A stretch of 24,545 bases of DNA, taken from assembly GCA_031539425.1 (NCBI GenBank), contig JAVKLI010000085.1, forward strand, positions 1-24,545, written 5' to 3'. The notes below the pieces were generated by a model. The model saw only the letters and a program-made list of their open reading frames with translations, ran no database searches and was not told the DNA's origin. The translations under genes were made by a program, and so were the position numbers. This document shows, piece after piece, positions 16,489 through 24,520 of this stretch. Within the stretch, counting starts at the first letter, position 1. Every line of letters begins with the position of its first letter. Origin of the DNA: UBA4416 sp031539425. Its GTDB lineage: Bacteria; Bacteroidota; Bacteroidia; B-17B0; Aurantibacillaceae.

Positions 16489-17943
16489 TTATTTGTGAGC
16501 ACTTTCTATAATATTTTTTTGATACAAATCTATACAAACTAACATAGCCAAAAAGCCCCAAAAGGGAACAGAAGCCTTATCTGTATCTAAAAAATTATTT
16601 AAAAAGCCATGTGCTAAATAGGTAATAATGCCTAAAAAAATACAAATGCTTAAAACATAAATATTGAAGGTATTAGTTGTTCTTATTATTTTAAATCCTA
16701 AAATAATTATATAAATTGTTAAACTCATCATAATTAACAACCCCACTATTCCTTGTTCACACAATGGACCCAAATACTCACTGTGTGCATTTCCTTTATT
16801 TCCATAATTTGTTGATATAACTGTTTTTTGACTACTTTTTTGGAACGGGGCATATAAAAATTGATAAGTGCCGGGGCCAGAGCCAAAATATGGGTAAGCT
16901 TCAAAAATTCTAACAGCACAGCCCCATCTGTTCAATCTTTCAAGGTTTGATACATCTGTAGTGATGTTTGTGATAGAGTTTAAGTTTGCCTGAAAGTCTC
17001 CATCGGATACAACACTGTTTTTATTCATTCGCATAATAATTTCACTTTGAAAAGTGATTAAGATTAATAAAATAGCGCCAATGATTATAAATAAATATTT
17101 TAAATTCACTTTTAATATAATAATGATAAATACAACCAAAGCAATTGCAAGACTAAGCCAACCCGCACGGGCATAAGAATAAACTAAGCCGACAAAAAAT
17201 ATACTCAACATAACAAAACAACATGCTTTTACAAAAACACTTACGTTTTTTAAAAACATAATGCCAATTAATACCGGTATATACATTGCTAACATAGCCC
17301 CATAGCTTGTATGGTCATTGAAAAAAGGAGATACAATCCAATCAGCAGATTTTTCATCAAAATTATAATTGCGGTGTTTAAATAATGTAATAATTACAAT
17401 TAAAGTTAAAGGTACTGCGTAACAAAGTAAGTGAGCTAGAATTGCTTTTTGTTTTTTAAAAAACATTGATACAAAAAAATAAGAAGACGTAATAAACCAT
17501 AGTCTTGCAAGGAGTGTTTTTGTCGATATGACTGGTAATTCACTTGTTGTTATAGTAATTGCCATCCAAACTACTTGAATTAGTATAATGATAGTTAAAG
17601 GATGTTTAAGCAGTTTTTTATCTGTTGAGCTAAAAGCTAATTCGTTTAATAAATATACAAGCGTTATGCCAATCATCAAGGGTTCTGAAGGTAAACTTAA
17701 ATTTAATCCGTCGCTAATACCTAAGTCTTTTAATGTGATAGTTAATGGTGTACAAAAAACTAAAATGTACATAATTTTTTCAATGTCAACAAGCGCTATA
17801 AATATGATTAATAGTCCAAATGGGATTAAATTATAATGATAGAAGTAGTTATTTTTAAATAAAAAAATATAAATGTTAACTAAAATATAGCTAACAATTA
17901 CAAAATAAAATGCAAATGTTTTATTTAAAAAAACACTTTTCAT
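16489..17943 (-). CDS. O-antigen ligase / polymerase family membrane protein (Wzy_C)
   Basis: This is a polytopic inner-membrane protein with about a dozen hydrophobic segments, of the family that contains WaaL O-antigen ligases and Wzy polymerases. With the start used here (484 residues), the signature region shows SYARAGWLSL near 257-266, RLNRWG at 336-341, GSGPGTYQF near 354-362 and an AHSEYL motif with H387 in the large periplasmic loop. Conserved Arg and His in these loops are functionally important in WaaL and Wzy. I chose the ATG at 17943 because it overlaps the upstream Wzz-like stop as ATGA; an upstream start at 17997 would add 18 residues inside that gene. The sequence does not separate ligase from polymerase. 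Coupling to two Wzz-like genes makes polymerase plausible. Confidence 0.85.
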   Translation of the reverse strand: MKSVFLNKTFAFYFVIVSYILVNIYIFLFKNNYFYHYNLIPFGLLIIFIALVDIEKIMYILVFCTPLTITLKDLGISDGLNLSLPSEPLMIGITLVYLLNELAFSSTDKKLLKHPLTIIILIQVVWMAITITTSELPVISTKTLLARLWFITSSYFFVSMFFKKQKAILAHLLCYAVPLTLIVIITLFKHRNYNFDEKSADWIVSPFFNDHTSYGAMLAMYIPVLIGIMFLKNVSVFVKACCFVMLSIFFVGLVYSYARAGWLSLAIALVVFIIIILKVNLKYLFIIIGAILLILITFQSEIIMRMNKNSVVSDGDFQANLNSITNITTDVSNLERLNRWGCAVRIFEAYPYFGSGPGTYQFLYAPFQKSSQKTVISTNYGNKGNAHSEYLGPLCEQGIVGLLIMMSLTIYIIILGFKIIRTTNTFNIYVLSICIFLGIITYLAHGFLNNFLDTDKASVPFWGFLAMLVCIDLYQKNIIESAHK

Positions 17944-18851
17944 TTGCTTTTGTACACCAAATAGGTAATAGAAATTACAAAAGTTGAAATAGCACAAATA
18001 AATATAACAAGCAATGGAATTGGGTAAATGGGTTTCTTACTTAATGTTGCTTTATAAATCTGTACAGCATATTTTATTTTAGAATCCATCAGTAACAGAT
18101 TTTTATTTAATTCTACAGCTATTTCTTTAATTATGTAACTTTGGATGTAAAATAATTGGTCATATATTAAATTTTGACCGCCATGTATTTTTAATTGCTC
18201 TATAATTTTATTTATTTCAGCGTCAGATTTACCTGTAGCAATTTTTTTACTAAGCTCTTTTACTTGTAGTTTGTAATCTAACACGCCATAATTTAATCGT
18301 AAACTTTTTAATATGCTATCAATAGCATTAATTTCACGGTTAGCCCTGTTTAATTGTTGGGTTAAATGTTGTACAATTTCACTATACTGTTCATGTTTTA
18401 ATTTTGCAATTAAGTTAGATACCTCTTCTACTACAGCATTAGCAATATCTCTTGCTAATGCAGGGGATCTATCTTCCACACTTATTAAAATAGACTCAGA
18501 AAACGTTTTACGAAATTGTATTATCGAATTTAAATCTTCGTAAAATACATGTACTTCTTTTTCATTAGTGGTATCTACTTCATAATGGGCAAGTAAATTA
18601 AATCGCTTAACAATTACCTTCTGTAATTCCTTACTATTCAAAAATTCTAGTAATTGTTCAGAAGTTGATTCTATTGAATAGCGTAATAAATTGGTGGGAT
18701 AAATACAGGTAGTAGATTTATAAACTGGTGTTACAAATATAGGTAAAGTAAAAACCCAAGCTAGAATTGCAGCCAAAATGGTTGTAACACTAATCTTAAC
18801 TTTGTTTTGAAATATTGCATTTTTAATTTCTTCAATTTTTAATTCGCTCAT
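17940..18851 (-). CDS. Wzz-like chain-length determinant protein, second copy
   Basis: The architecture is that of a polysaccharide co-polymerase. There is one membrane helix near each end (about 19-41 and 277-299), with the second preceded by a proline-rich KPIYPIPLL segment, and a long largely helical periplasmic middle with heptad character (about 150-270). The motif GVLDYKLQVK (189-198) matches GIVDYKYEVK in the neighbouring gene, so the two are paralogues. There is no C-terminal tyrosine kinase domain. Such proteins set the modal length of the polymer made by Wzy. The stop overlaps the Wzy-like start by 4 bp, and the other Wzz-like gene ends 7 bp upstream. An unrelated function in polysaccharide export is possible but less likely. 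Confidence 0.78.
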   Translation of the reverse strand: MSELKIEEIKNAIFQNKVKISVTTILAAILAWVFTLPIFVTPVYKSTTCIYPTNLLRYSIESTSEQLLEFLNSKELQKVIVKRFNLLAHYEVDTTNEKEVHVFYEDLNSIIQFRKTFSESILISVEDRSPALARDIANAVVEEVSNLIAKLKHEQYSEIVQHLTQQLNRANREINAIDSILKSLRLNYGVLDYKLQVKELSKKIATGKSDAEINKIIEQLKIHGGQNLIYDQLFYIQSYIIKEIAVELNKNLLLMDSKIKYAVQIYKATLSKKPIYPIPLLVIFICAISTFVISITYLVYKSK

Positions 18852-18858
18852 ATTGATG

Positions 18859-19845
18859 TTATTTTAAAAGGCTTTTATATAACCTTAGTTTTTCTTTAAA
18901 AGATAGATACACGTACGTGAGTAATAAAGATGAAAATACAACCACTAAAACTATTAAACTTCTATTAGGGCGTGCACCTTCTTCTATAGGTATGGCTTCA
19001 TCTACAATAAATTTAGCAGGTAATTGTGTTTTTAAATTTACTATAGCATCGTCTAATTTTTGTTTTAAAACAATGTGTTTGGTTGTGTATTGTTTAATTA
19101 CTTCGGTTAGTTGTTCAATTTTTGAGCCATAAATAATTAGTTTTTTTTGTTGTGTTTCTAAATTTTTAATGGCGCTATAATTACCGCTAGCATAAGCTTT
19201 TGCAATTTCTTTAGTATAGGCTTTTACTTCGTATTTATAGTCTACAATACCACTTTGAGTTTGCATTTTTGATAAACTATCTGATAGTTTATTTAAAGTT
19301 ATTATAACTTGGTTATGTTCAGATTTAACTATTTTATAGGCAATGTCGGTATTGTTTTTTACCATATTAAGTTTAACCGTATCTGCATAATTAGCAATAG
19401 TGTTGGCTATTTTAGCTGCTCTAGTAGCCACATAATCATGCACAGTTATTTTTATCGATAATTGGTCGGTAATAGAATAGGAAACAAAATTTTCCCATTT
19501 TAATTTTAAATAAAAGTTAGATAATTTGTTTCCTTTATCAATACTCCAGTTATTCCATAAATCAAATTGATCAGCTACTTTTTCTCTTATGATGTGTGTA
19601 TTAAGTAATTGCATTAGCTTTTCCACATCTTCATCATCACCAAATTGTAAGTAATCTTCTTGGCGGCCAGTGTTTTTTTCGATAAGCACTTTTGCTACTG
19701 AAAACTGACGTGTAGGAAAAATAATTGCTGCAGCTTTGTATTTAGTAGAAAGCAAGCTAACTGCAATAACAGATAGTATGATAGATATTAAAAATGTAAG
19801 TAATAGTTGTTTTCGCCAATGGTATATTTTAATAATCAATTCCAT
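18859..19845 (-). CDS. Wzz-like chain-length determinant protein, first copy
   Basis: This is a 328-residue protein with membrane helices at about 13-33 and 295-316 and a Lys/Gln-rich coiled-coil periplasmic domain between, the fold of Wzz-type co-polymerases. The ARPNRSLIVL segment before the second helix is the usual proline-containing Wzz motif. The first conserved block, STKYKAAAIIFP after the first helix, is typical of the family in Bacteroidota. It shares GIVDYKYEVK (199-208) with the next gene but otherwise diverges considerably. It is the second gene of the block, 66 bp after the flippase and 7 bp before its paralogue. The acidic stretch GDDEDVEKLM near residue 69 corresponds to SESTSEQLLEFL in the paralogue only in helical character. 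No kinase domain or Walker motif is present. Confidence 0.78.
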   Translation of the reverse strand: MELIIKIYHWRKQLLLTFLISIILSVIAVSLLSTKYKAAAIIFPTRQFSVAKVLIEKNTGRQEDYLQFGDDEDVEKLMQLLNTHIIREKVADQFDLWNNWSIDKGNKLSNFYLKLKWENFVSYSITDQLSIKITVHDYVATRAAKIANTIANYADTVKLNMVKNNTDIAYKIVKSEHNQVIITLNKLSDSLSKMQTQSGIVDYKYEVKAYTKEIAKAYASGNYSAIKNLETQQKKLIIYGSKIEQLTEVIKQYTTKHIVLKQKLDDAIVNLKTQLPAKFIVDEAIPIEEGARPNRSLIVLVVVFSSLLLTYVYLSFKEKLRLYKSLLK

Positions 19846-19879
19846 ATATAATCATTGAAATAAAGTGTTTTGCTAATGT

Positions 19880-19905
19880 AAAAAATCAAATATAGTTGAT
19901 TTTTT
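19880..19905. terminator. AT-rich hairpin downstream of the flippase gene
   Basis: A perfect 10-bp inverted repeat (AAAAAATCAA / TTGATTTTTT) around a 6-nt loop lies 7 bp downstream of the flippase stop. The 3' arm ends in a T run on either strand, as in a bidirectional terminator. It has one G-C pair, so it is thermodynamically weak and would more likely attenuate than stop transcription. Confidence 0.35.
19887..19894 (-). promoter_or_regulatory. -7 element candidate upstream of the Wzz-like genes
   Basis: TATATTTG on the minus strand matches TAnnTTTG exactly, about 41 bp before the ATG of the first Wzz-like gene. It lies inside the AT-rich hairpin, and no TTG stands 19 nt upstream. The two readings of this stretch compete. 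Confidence 0.25.
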
Positions 19906-19911
19906 GATAAA

Positions 19912-21465
19912 TTACGTTTTTATACTTTTAAGATTTAAAATACTTTTAATACTTATTAATTTAGTTGCAAATAGCAGTATTAATGAGCAAATTACCATTA
20001 TAAAAAAATTTAATAGCCAATTATCGGTCATTATTTTAGAATAATAATTAATTATAACAAGCCCTATAATGTATAATAATAAAGAAGTAATGAGCTTGTA
20101 ATTAAATTTTAGTTTAAAAATTTTAATTGAAAAATATATTTGAATAGCGGCTGTAAAAAACTGTGTAATAACGCTACTATACACACTGCCTATTGCTTGT
20201 AACTTAGGTATAAGAAAAAAATTTAATCCTATATTGATAAAAATACCAATAATTGCCATTGAATTTAGCTGTTTTAAACTGCCATTGGCTGTAAGTAAAG
20301 TGCCAAATATATAGGTTGATGAAATAAATGTAAAGCAAAACATGAGCAATCCAAATTCTTTTGCCGAATCATTAACTCCATGATTTATTAAATAGGATAT
20401 TTCATTAGAATAGCTATAACACCCTATTGATACAAGTAATGCAGGTGCAACTAAAATTATAAAAGATAATTTTACAATATGCTCAACGTTTTCTTTATAT
20501 TTTATCATGGTGCTAAATGTGGGTAATAATTGTACAGAAAATAAATAAGCTATCATATTACCTGCATCCAATAATCGAAAGGCTTTGGCATAAATACCTG
20601 CTTGGTAAGTACCCGACTCTTTAAGCAATTCGGAACTTGATGCAATGATTTGGCTTATTTTTTCATTTTGCATTAATTCTGGAATTGATTTTATTTTGTT
20701 TATTAAGGTAGATAAATAGATGTTATTTTCCGGTAATAGTTTTTCCAGCATTACAGCGTCTACCCTATTATAAAAGGTCATTAATAAAACCAATATGGCG
20801 TAAGGCATACTTTGTTTTAATATCATCACACTAAACGGGAAATTCCAAACTAATTTAAAATGATTTGTTTTAGAGTATACGGTAACAAAAGCTATAAAGG
20901 CAGTTAAAAAATAACCAATGTTTTGTGTATACACAAAAGTCATGATATTTAACTCTAAACCAAAGCATTTTAATGCTAACATAATACATAAAACAATCAT
21001 GATTACTCTATCCGCTATAGATATAAAACTATCTGTTTTAAATAAATGTAAGCCCAATAAATTAGAACGTAAATAAGCTATCATGCTTATTAAAAACTGA
21101 TTAATAGACAATAAAAACAATAGTTTTATAAAGCGGGTTTCGTAACCCATGGCTATTCCTAAAACAATGGTTATAATTAAGTAAAAAAAACCTAATATTA
21201 ATTTTAGTGTAAACAAACTACTAAAGTGCTTAGATAGCAAATGATTATTTTGAGCAATGTTTTTATTATTAAAATTAGTAATACCAAAATCGAGTATAAT
21301 ATTTAATAAAAATGAAAAATTAAATAATATAAAATACTCCCCGTACATAGCATTGCCTACTGTGTTTTGAACCAAAGGTTCAATACCTAATGGCCAAAAG
21401 GGCTTAATTAATAAATTTAATATTATTAAAAATGCTATGTTGGTAATAAATTTTTTTTGCTGCAT
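19912..21465 (-). CDS. Oligosaccharide flippase family protein (Wzx-like, MOP superfamily)
   Basis: This 517-residue membrane protein has about 14 hydrophobic helices and few charged residues, the pattern of the polysaccharide transporter branch of the MOP superfamily. Wzx flips undecaprenyl-linked oligosaccharide units from the cytoplasmic to the periplasmic face of the inner membrane. The N-terminal block with ...NTVGNAMYGEYFILFNFS and the DFGITNFNNKNIA segment after the second helix resemble RfbX/Wzx proteins, as does a mid-protein FYNRVDAVMLEKL, which is a common PST motif. It is the first gene of the envelope block and is followed by the Wzz-like pair and the Wzy-like gene. No glycosyltransferase accompanies it in the window, so the sugar specificity is unknown. 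The start is ATG. Confidence 0.85.
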   Translation of the reverse strand: MQQKKFITNIAFLIILNLLIKPFWPLGIEPLVQNTVGNAMYGEYFILFNFSFLLNIILDFGITNFNNKNIAQNNHLLSKHFSSLFTLKLILGFFYLIITIVLGIAMGYETRFIKLLFLLSINQFLISMIAYLRSNLLGLHLFKTDSFISIADRVIMIVLCIMLALKCFGLELNIMTFVYTQNIGYFLTAFIAFVTVYSKTNHFKLVWNFPFSVMILKQSMPYAILVLLMTFYNRVDAVMLEKLLPENNIYLSTLINKIKSIPELMQNEKISQIIASSSELLKESGTYQAGIYAKAFRLLDAGNMIAYLFSVQLLPTFSTMIKYKENVEHIVKLSFIILVAPALLVSIGCYSYSNEISYLINHGVNDSAKEFGLLMFCFTFISSTYIFGTLLTANGSLKQLNSMAIIGIFINIGLNFFLIPKLQAIGSVYSSVITQFFTAAIQIYFSIKIFKLKFNYKLITSLLLYIIGLVIINYYSKIMTDNWLLNFFIMVICSLILLFATKLISIKSILNLKSIKT

Positions 21466-21544
21466 CTTATTTATAATTACTCAAGTTGTGATTGTAATAA
21501 CCCCTACTTAAATTTTGAAAAATAAATATCGATATTAAAACGAT

Positions 21545-22555
21545 TTAATCTATAACAAAAGGATAGTTTGGCTCTAAATACACATCTTTATATAATTCTT
21601 CTTCTGAAGGATAGGGGCTATTTTCTGCAAACTCTACAGCTTCATCAACAGTAGTTTTAATTTTTAATTCAATAGCTTCCAATTCTTTTTCTGATAACCA
21701 TTTATTTTGAGTAATGGTTTCCAATACCTTTGTTATGGGGTCTAGCTGTTGGTATTCTTTTACTTCATCTTTTGTTCTGTATGCTTGTGCATCGCTCATA
21801 CTATGCCCTTTGTATCTATAGGTTTTCATTTCCAATAGTGTAGGGCCGTCGCCTCTTCTGGCTCTTTCTGCGGCTTCTTCTATGGCATTATGCACCTCTT
21901 CTACAGTAAGTCCATCTACTGGTTTACTAGGCATATCATAACCTAAACCTATTTTCCATAACTCATGTACATTACTGGTACGTTCTACAGAGGTTCCCAT
22001 GGCATACTTATTATTTTCAATAATAAATATTACTGGTAATTTCCATAACATAGCCATATTAAAGGCTTCATGAAGGGCACCTTGTCTTACTGCGCCATCT
22101 CCCATTGAGCAAATGCACACGTTTTTTGTGCCATTATATAACTCTGCAAAAGCTATACCAGCGCCCATGGGCACTTGTGCGCCTACTATGCCATGTCCAC
22201 CAACAAAATTATGCTCTTTACTAAATATATGCATTGAACCTCCTTTGCCTTTACAACAACCAGTAATTTTAGCATACATTTCGGACATAATATACTTCGC
22301 CTCTAAGCCTAAGCCAAGGCCATGCGCATGGCAACGATAGGCAGTAATATGTTTATCCTCTTTTGTTGTAGCGCTTACGGTTCCAGCTACTATGGCTTCT
22401 TGACCAATATAAAGATGACAAAATCCTTTAATTTTTTGTTGTACATACACTTGCCCTGTTTTTTCTTCAAACTTACGCATCAAAAGCATGGATTCGTACC
22501 ACTTAATGTACTGCTCTTTAGAAAATTTTAGTTTTTTATCTGCTGTTTTAGCCAT
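21545..22555 (-). CDS. pdhA: Pyruvate dehydrogenase E1 component, alpha subunit
   Basis: This is the thiamine-diphosphate-dependent alpha subunit of the alpha2beta2 E1 that decarboxylates pyruvate for the dehydrogenase complex. The ThDP motif runs from GDG at 152-154 to NN at 181-182. The PDH-specific blocks are clear: YRCHAHGLGLG (73-83), CCKGKGGSMHIF (100-111), GHGIVGAQVPMGAGIA (120-135) and YRYKGHSMSDAQAYR (246-260). A C-terminal PYPSEEELYKDVY is usual. The 336-residue length is normal. A branched-chain E1 alpha is less likely because the GGSMHIF and YRGHSMSD-like blocks are of the pyruvate type. The beta subunit is not adjacent: the next gene downstream is the flippase, so pdhB lies elsewhere. 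It follows the thiolase gene by 33 bp on the same strand and is probably co-transcribed. Confidence 0.94.
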   Translation of the reverse strand: MAKTADKKLKFSKEQYIKWYESMLLMRKFEEKTGQVYVQQKIKGFCHLYIGQEAIVAGTVSATTKEDKHITAYRCHAHGLGLGLEAKYIMSEMYAKITGCCKGKGGSMHIFSKEHNFVGGHGIVGAQVPMGAGIAFAELYNGTKNVCICSMGDGAVRQGALHEAFNMAMLWKLPVIFIIENNKYAMGTSVERTSNVHELWKIGLGYDMPSKPVDGLTVEEVHNAIEEAAERARRGDGPTLLEMKTYRYKGHSMSDAQAYRTKDEVKEYQQLDPITKVLETITQNKWLSEKELEAIELKIKTTVDEAVEFAENSPYPSEEELYKDVYLEPNYPFVID

Positions 22556-22588
22556 AACTATAGTGCTAATTTTATTGATTAATACTGT

Positions 22589-23767
22589 TTAACAAGCTTC
22601 TATTACAATAGCTGATGCGCCACCACCGCCATTACATATAGCCGCTACACCATACTTAGCGTTATTTTGTTTTAAAACATTAATAAGTGTAACGATAATA
22701 CGAGCGCCTGAGCATCCCAATGGATGACCTAATGATACTGCACCACCGTTTACATTCACTTTATCTGAGTTTAAGTTCATCAATTTGATATTTGCTAAGC
22801 CTACTACTGAAAACGCTTCATTAAGCTCAAAATACTCAATATCAGTAATTTTTAACCCAGCCTTTGTAACAGCTTTATTAACAGCTAATGCTGGTGTGGT
22901 TGTAAACCATTCTGGTGCTTGTTCAGCATCGGCACAGGCTAATATTTTAGCTAAAGGCTTTAACCCAAGGGCTTCCATTTTTTCTTTACTCATTAATACT
23001 AATGCTGCTGCTCCATCATTCATTGAAGAAGCATTAGCAGCAGTAATAGTGCCTTCTTTAGCAAAAACAGGTTTTAATGCAGGTATTTTATCAAACTGCA
23101 CATTTTTAAATTCTTCGTCTTCTTTGATAATAATTGGTCTTTTTTTTCCTAATAATTCAACTGGCACAACCTCATCAGTAAATTTACCTTGTTCCCAAGC
23201 TTTTGCAGATCTTTTATAAGATTCTATAGCAAAAGCATCTTGTTGTTCTCTAGTAAAATTGTGTTCTTTAGCGCAAAGCTCAGCACATGATCCCATTGGT
23301 ACTGAACCATATACATCTGTTAAGCCATCTTTAGCAAGCCCATCCACTACTGTATTGTTGCCATACTTAGCACCCCATCTATTATTTTCAAGATAATAAG
23401 GTGTATTGCTCATGTTTTCCATGCCACCAGCAACAACAACCGATGCGTCGCCTAAGGCAATAGATTGTGTAGCAAATGCTACAGATTTCATACCGCTAGC
23501 ACAAACCTTGTTTACTGTGGTTGCAGTAACGTTATCTGGCAAACCGGCAAATTTAGATGCTTGTCGGGCAGGAGCCTGACCTAAATTAGCCTGCAACACA
23601 GACCCCATAATCACCTCTTCTACTTGTTTTGGGTCTAATTTAATACTTTCTATGGCGCCTTTTATTGCAAAAGCACCTAATTTTGTAGCTGAAACATTGT
23701 TAAATACGCCTCCAAAAGAGCCTAATGGTGTACGTTTGGCAGCTACTATAAAAATCTCTTTATTCAT
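22589..23767 (-). CDS. Acetyl-CoA C-acyltransferase (thiolase)
   Basis: Thiolase makes acetoacetyl-CoA from two acetyl-CoA, or cleaves 3-ketoacyl-CoA in the reverse direction. The catalytic residues are all present: the nucleophile C89 in NKVCASGMKS, H348 in GHPLGCSGAR and C378 in CNGGGGASA. GGMENMSNTPYYL (118-130) and NEAFSVVGLANIKLM are typical of the acetyl-CoA acetyltransferase branch (AtoB/PhaA-like) rather than FadA. At 392 residues the length is normal. Without partner genes, a role in beta-oxidation, ketone metabolism or isoprenoid precursors cannot be decided. It is the first gene of a unit with pdhA, has a TATATTTG element upstream, and starts with ATG. Confidence 0.92.
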   Translation of the reverse strand: MNKEIFIVAAKRTPLGSFGGVFNNVSATKLGAFAIKGAIESIKLDPKQVEEVIMGSVLQANLGQAPARQASKFAGLPDNVTATTVNKVCASGMKSVAFATQSIALGDASVVVAGGMENMSNTPYYLENNRWGAKYGNNTVVDGLAKDGLTDVYGSVPMGSCAELCAKEHNFTREQQDAFAIESYKRSAKAWEQGKFTDEVVPVELLGKKRPIIIKEDEEFKNVQFDKIPALKPVFAKEGTITAANASSMNDGAAALVLMSKEKMEALGLKPLAKILACADAEQAPEWFTTTPALAVNKAVTKAGLKITDIEYFELNEAFSVVGLANIKLMNLNSDKVNVNGGAVSLGHPLGCSGARIIVTLINVLKQNNAKYGVAAICNGGGGASAIVIEAC

Positions 23768-23791
23768 CTATCGTTGTAATTAAAATAAGGT

Positions 23792-23799
23792 CAAATATA
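23792..23799 (-). promoter_or_regulatory. -7 element candidate upstream of the thiolase-pdhA unit
   Basis: TATATTTG matches TAnnTTTG exactly, about 24 bp before the thiolase ATG and downstream of the 2H phosphoesterase stop. A TTG occurs 13 nt upstream, too close for the 19-nt spacing, so the -33 box is not supported. Confidence 0.35.
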
Positions 23800-23820
23800 A
23801 ATTATAATCTAACAATAAAG

Positions 23821-24369
23821 CTAAATAAATTTGATTTTTTCAAACTCAGTCCATCTATCATTTATCAATTTAAACAAGGTTAATTCTGATGCTGTGTATG
23901 AGCAATGAATGGGCTTTTGGTTAACTAGGTTTAATACTTGATTAAATAAGGCTGGTTTTAGTCCCCTTGATACTATTGATATATGAGGCACATACCCTCT
24001 ACTATTATACGATTGGGTAAACACTTGAAACTGAGTTTTTAATTGCAATGTAATTTGTTTTTGTAGTGCCATTAAATGTGTATTGTTTTGTATAGCTAAA
24101 TAAATAACCCTTTTTTGAAAGTATGATGCTTGACGTGGATTAATTTGAATTGGCTGGTAAGTAACAATTGATTTAATGGTTTCAATTAATTGAAACTCTT
24201 TAAACTGAGCCAACAAAAACGGTGCATGTAAGGTTAAATGAGGTATTATTTTTAACTGCTCTTTTACCCCAAATTGAAATGATATTTGTTGTTGAAGTTC
24301 TAGCAATTGTTTACATAATTCATTATTGGGCACTATGGCTATAAAGTATTTAAAATAGAGAGGTTTCAA
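23821..24369 (-). CDS. 2'-5' RNA ligase / 2H phosphoesterase family protein
   Basis: The protein has the two HxS/T motifs that define 2H phosphoesterases: HLTL at residue 44 and HISI at residue 129. Each follows a proline (IPHLTL, VPHISI) in the usual beta-strand setting, and the N-terminal strand FKYFIAIVP is typical. Members act on 2'-5' linked or cyclic phosphate RNA ends, or on related nucleotides such as ADP-ribose cyclic phosphates; the substrate here is unknown. The 182-residue length is that of a LigT/ThpR-type protein. The start codon is TTG: a TAA stop is immediately upstream in frame, and the next Met is residue 100, so no ATG could give an intact fold. No Shine-Dalgarno is visible. 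The gene is 53 bp upstream of the thiolase gene. Confidence 0.85.
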   Translation of the reverse strand: MKPLYFKYFIAIVPNNELCKQLLELQQQISFQFGVKEQLKIIPHLTLHAPFLLAQFKEFQLIETIKSIVTYQPIQINPRQASYFQKRVIYLAIQNNTHLMALQKQITLQLKTQFQVFTQSYNSRGYVPHISIVSRGLKPALFNQVLNLVNQKPIHCSYTASELTLFKLINDRWTEFEKIKFI

Positions 24370-24407
24370 TTAAAAAAATAGTAAATTAAAGGTAAAACTA
24401 CTTAAGG

Positions 24408-24474
24408 TGGGTTCTAAAAATTAGTTTTTAGAGGTTTGAATAAAAATCGTAGAACCCATTAAAACGATTTTTAT
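24408..24474. repeat. Interlocking inverted repeats upstream of the 2H phosphoesterase gene
   Basis: Three perfect inverted repeats overlap here. TGGGTTCTA (24408-24416) pairs with TAGAACCCA (24450-24458). CTAAAAA (24414-24420) pairs with TTTTTAG (24425-24431) around a 4-nt loop. ATAAAAATCGT (24440-24450) pairs with ACGATTTTTAT (24464-24474) around a 13-nt loop. The long repeat has its second arm in the loop of the last hairpin, so the pairings are mutually exclusive or form a pseudoknot. The region lies 39-105 bp before the start codon of the minus-strand gene; it may be its leader, a terminator for a gene beyond the edge, or a mobile-element end. Confidence 0.6.
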
Positions 24475-24520
24475 AATCTGTACCGTCAAAAGTACAATAT
24501 TTTTCCTTTACAACATCATA

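Noticed and set aside
17944..17997. Upstream start that would extend the Wzy-like protein by 18 residues
   Set aside because: It lies inside the preceding Wzz-like gene, whereas the ATG at 17943 overlaps that gene's stop as ATGA, the usual coupling arrangement, and directly precedes a normal N-terminal membrane segment.
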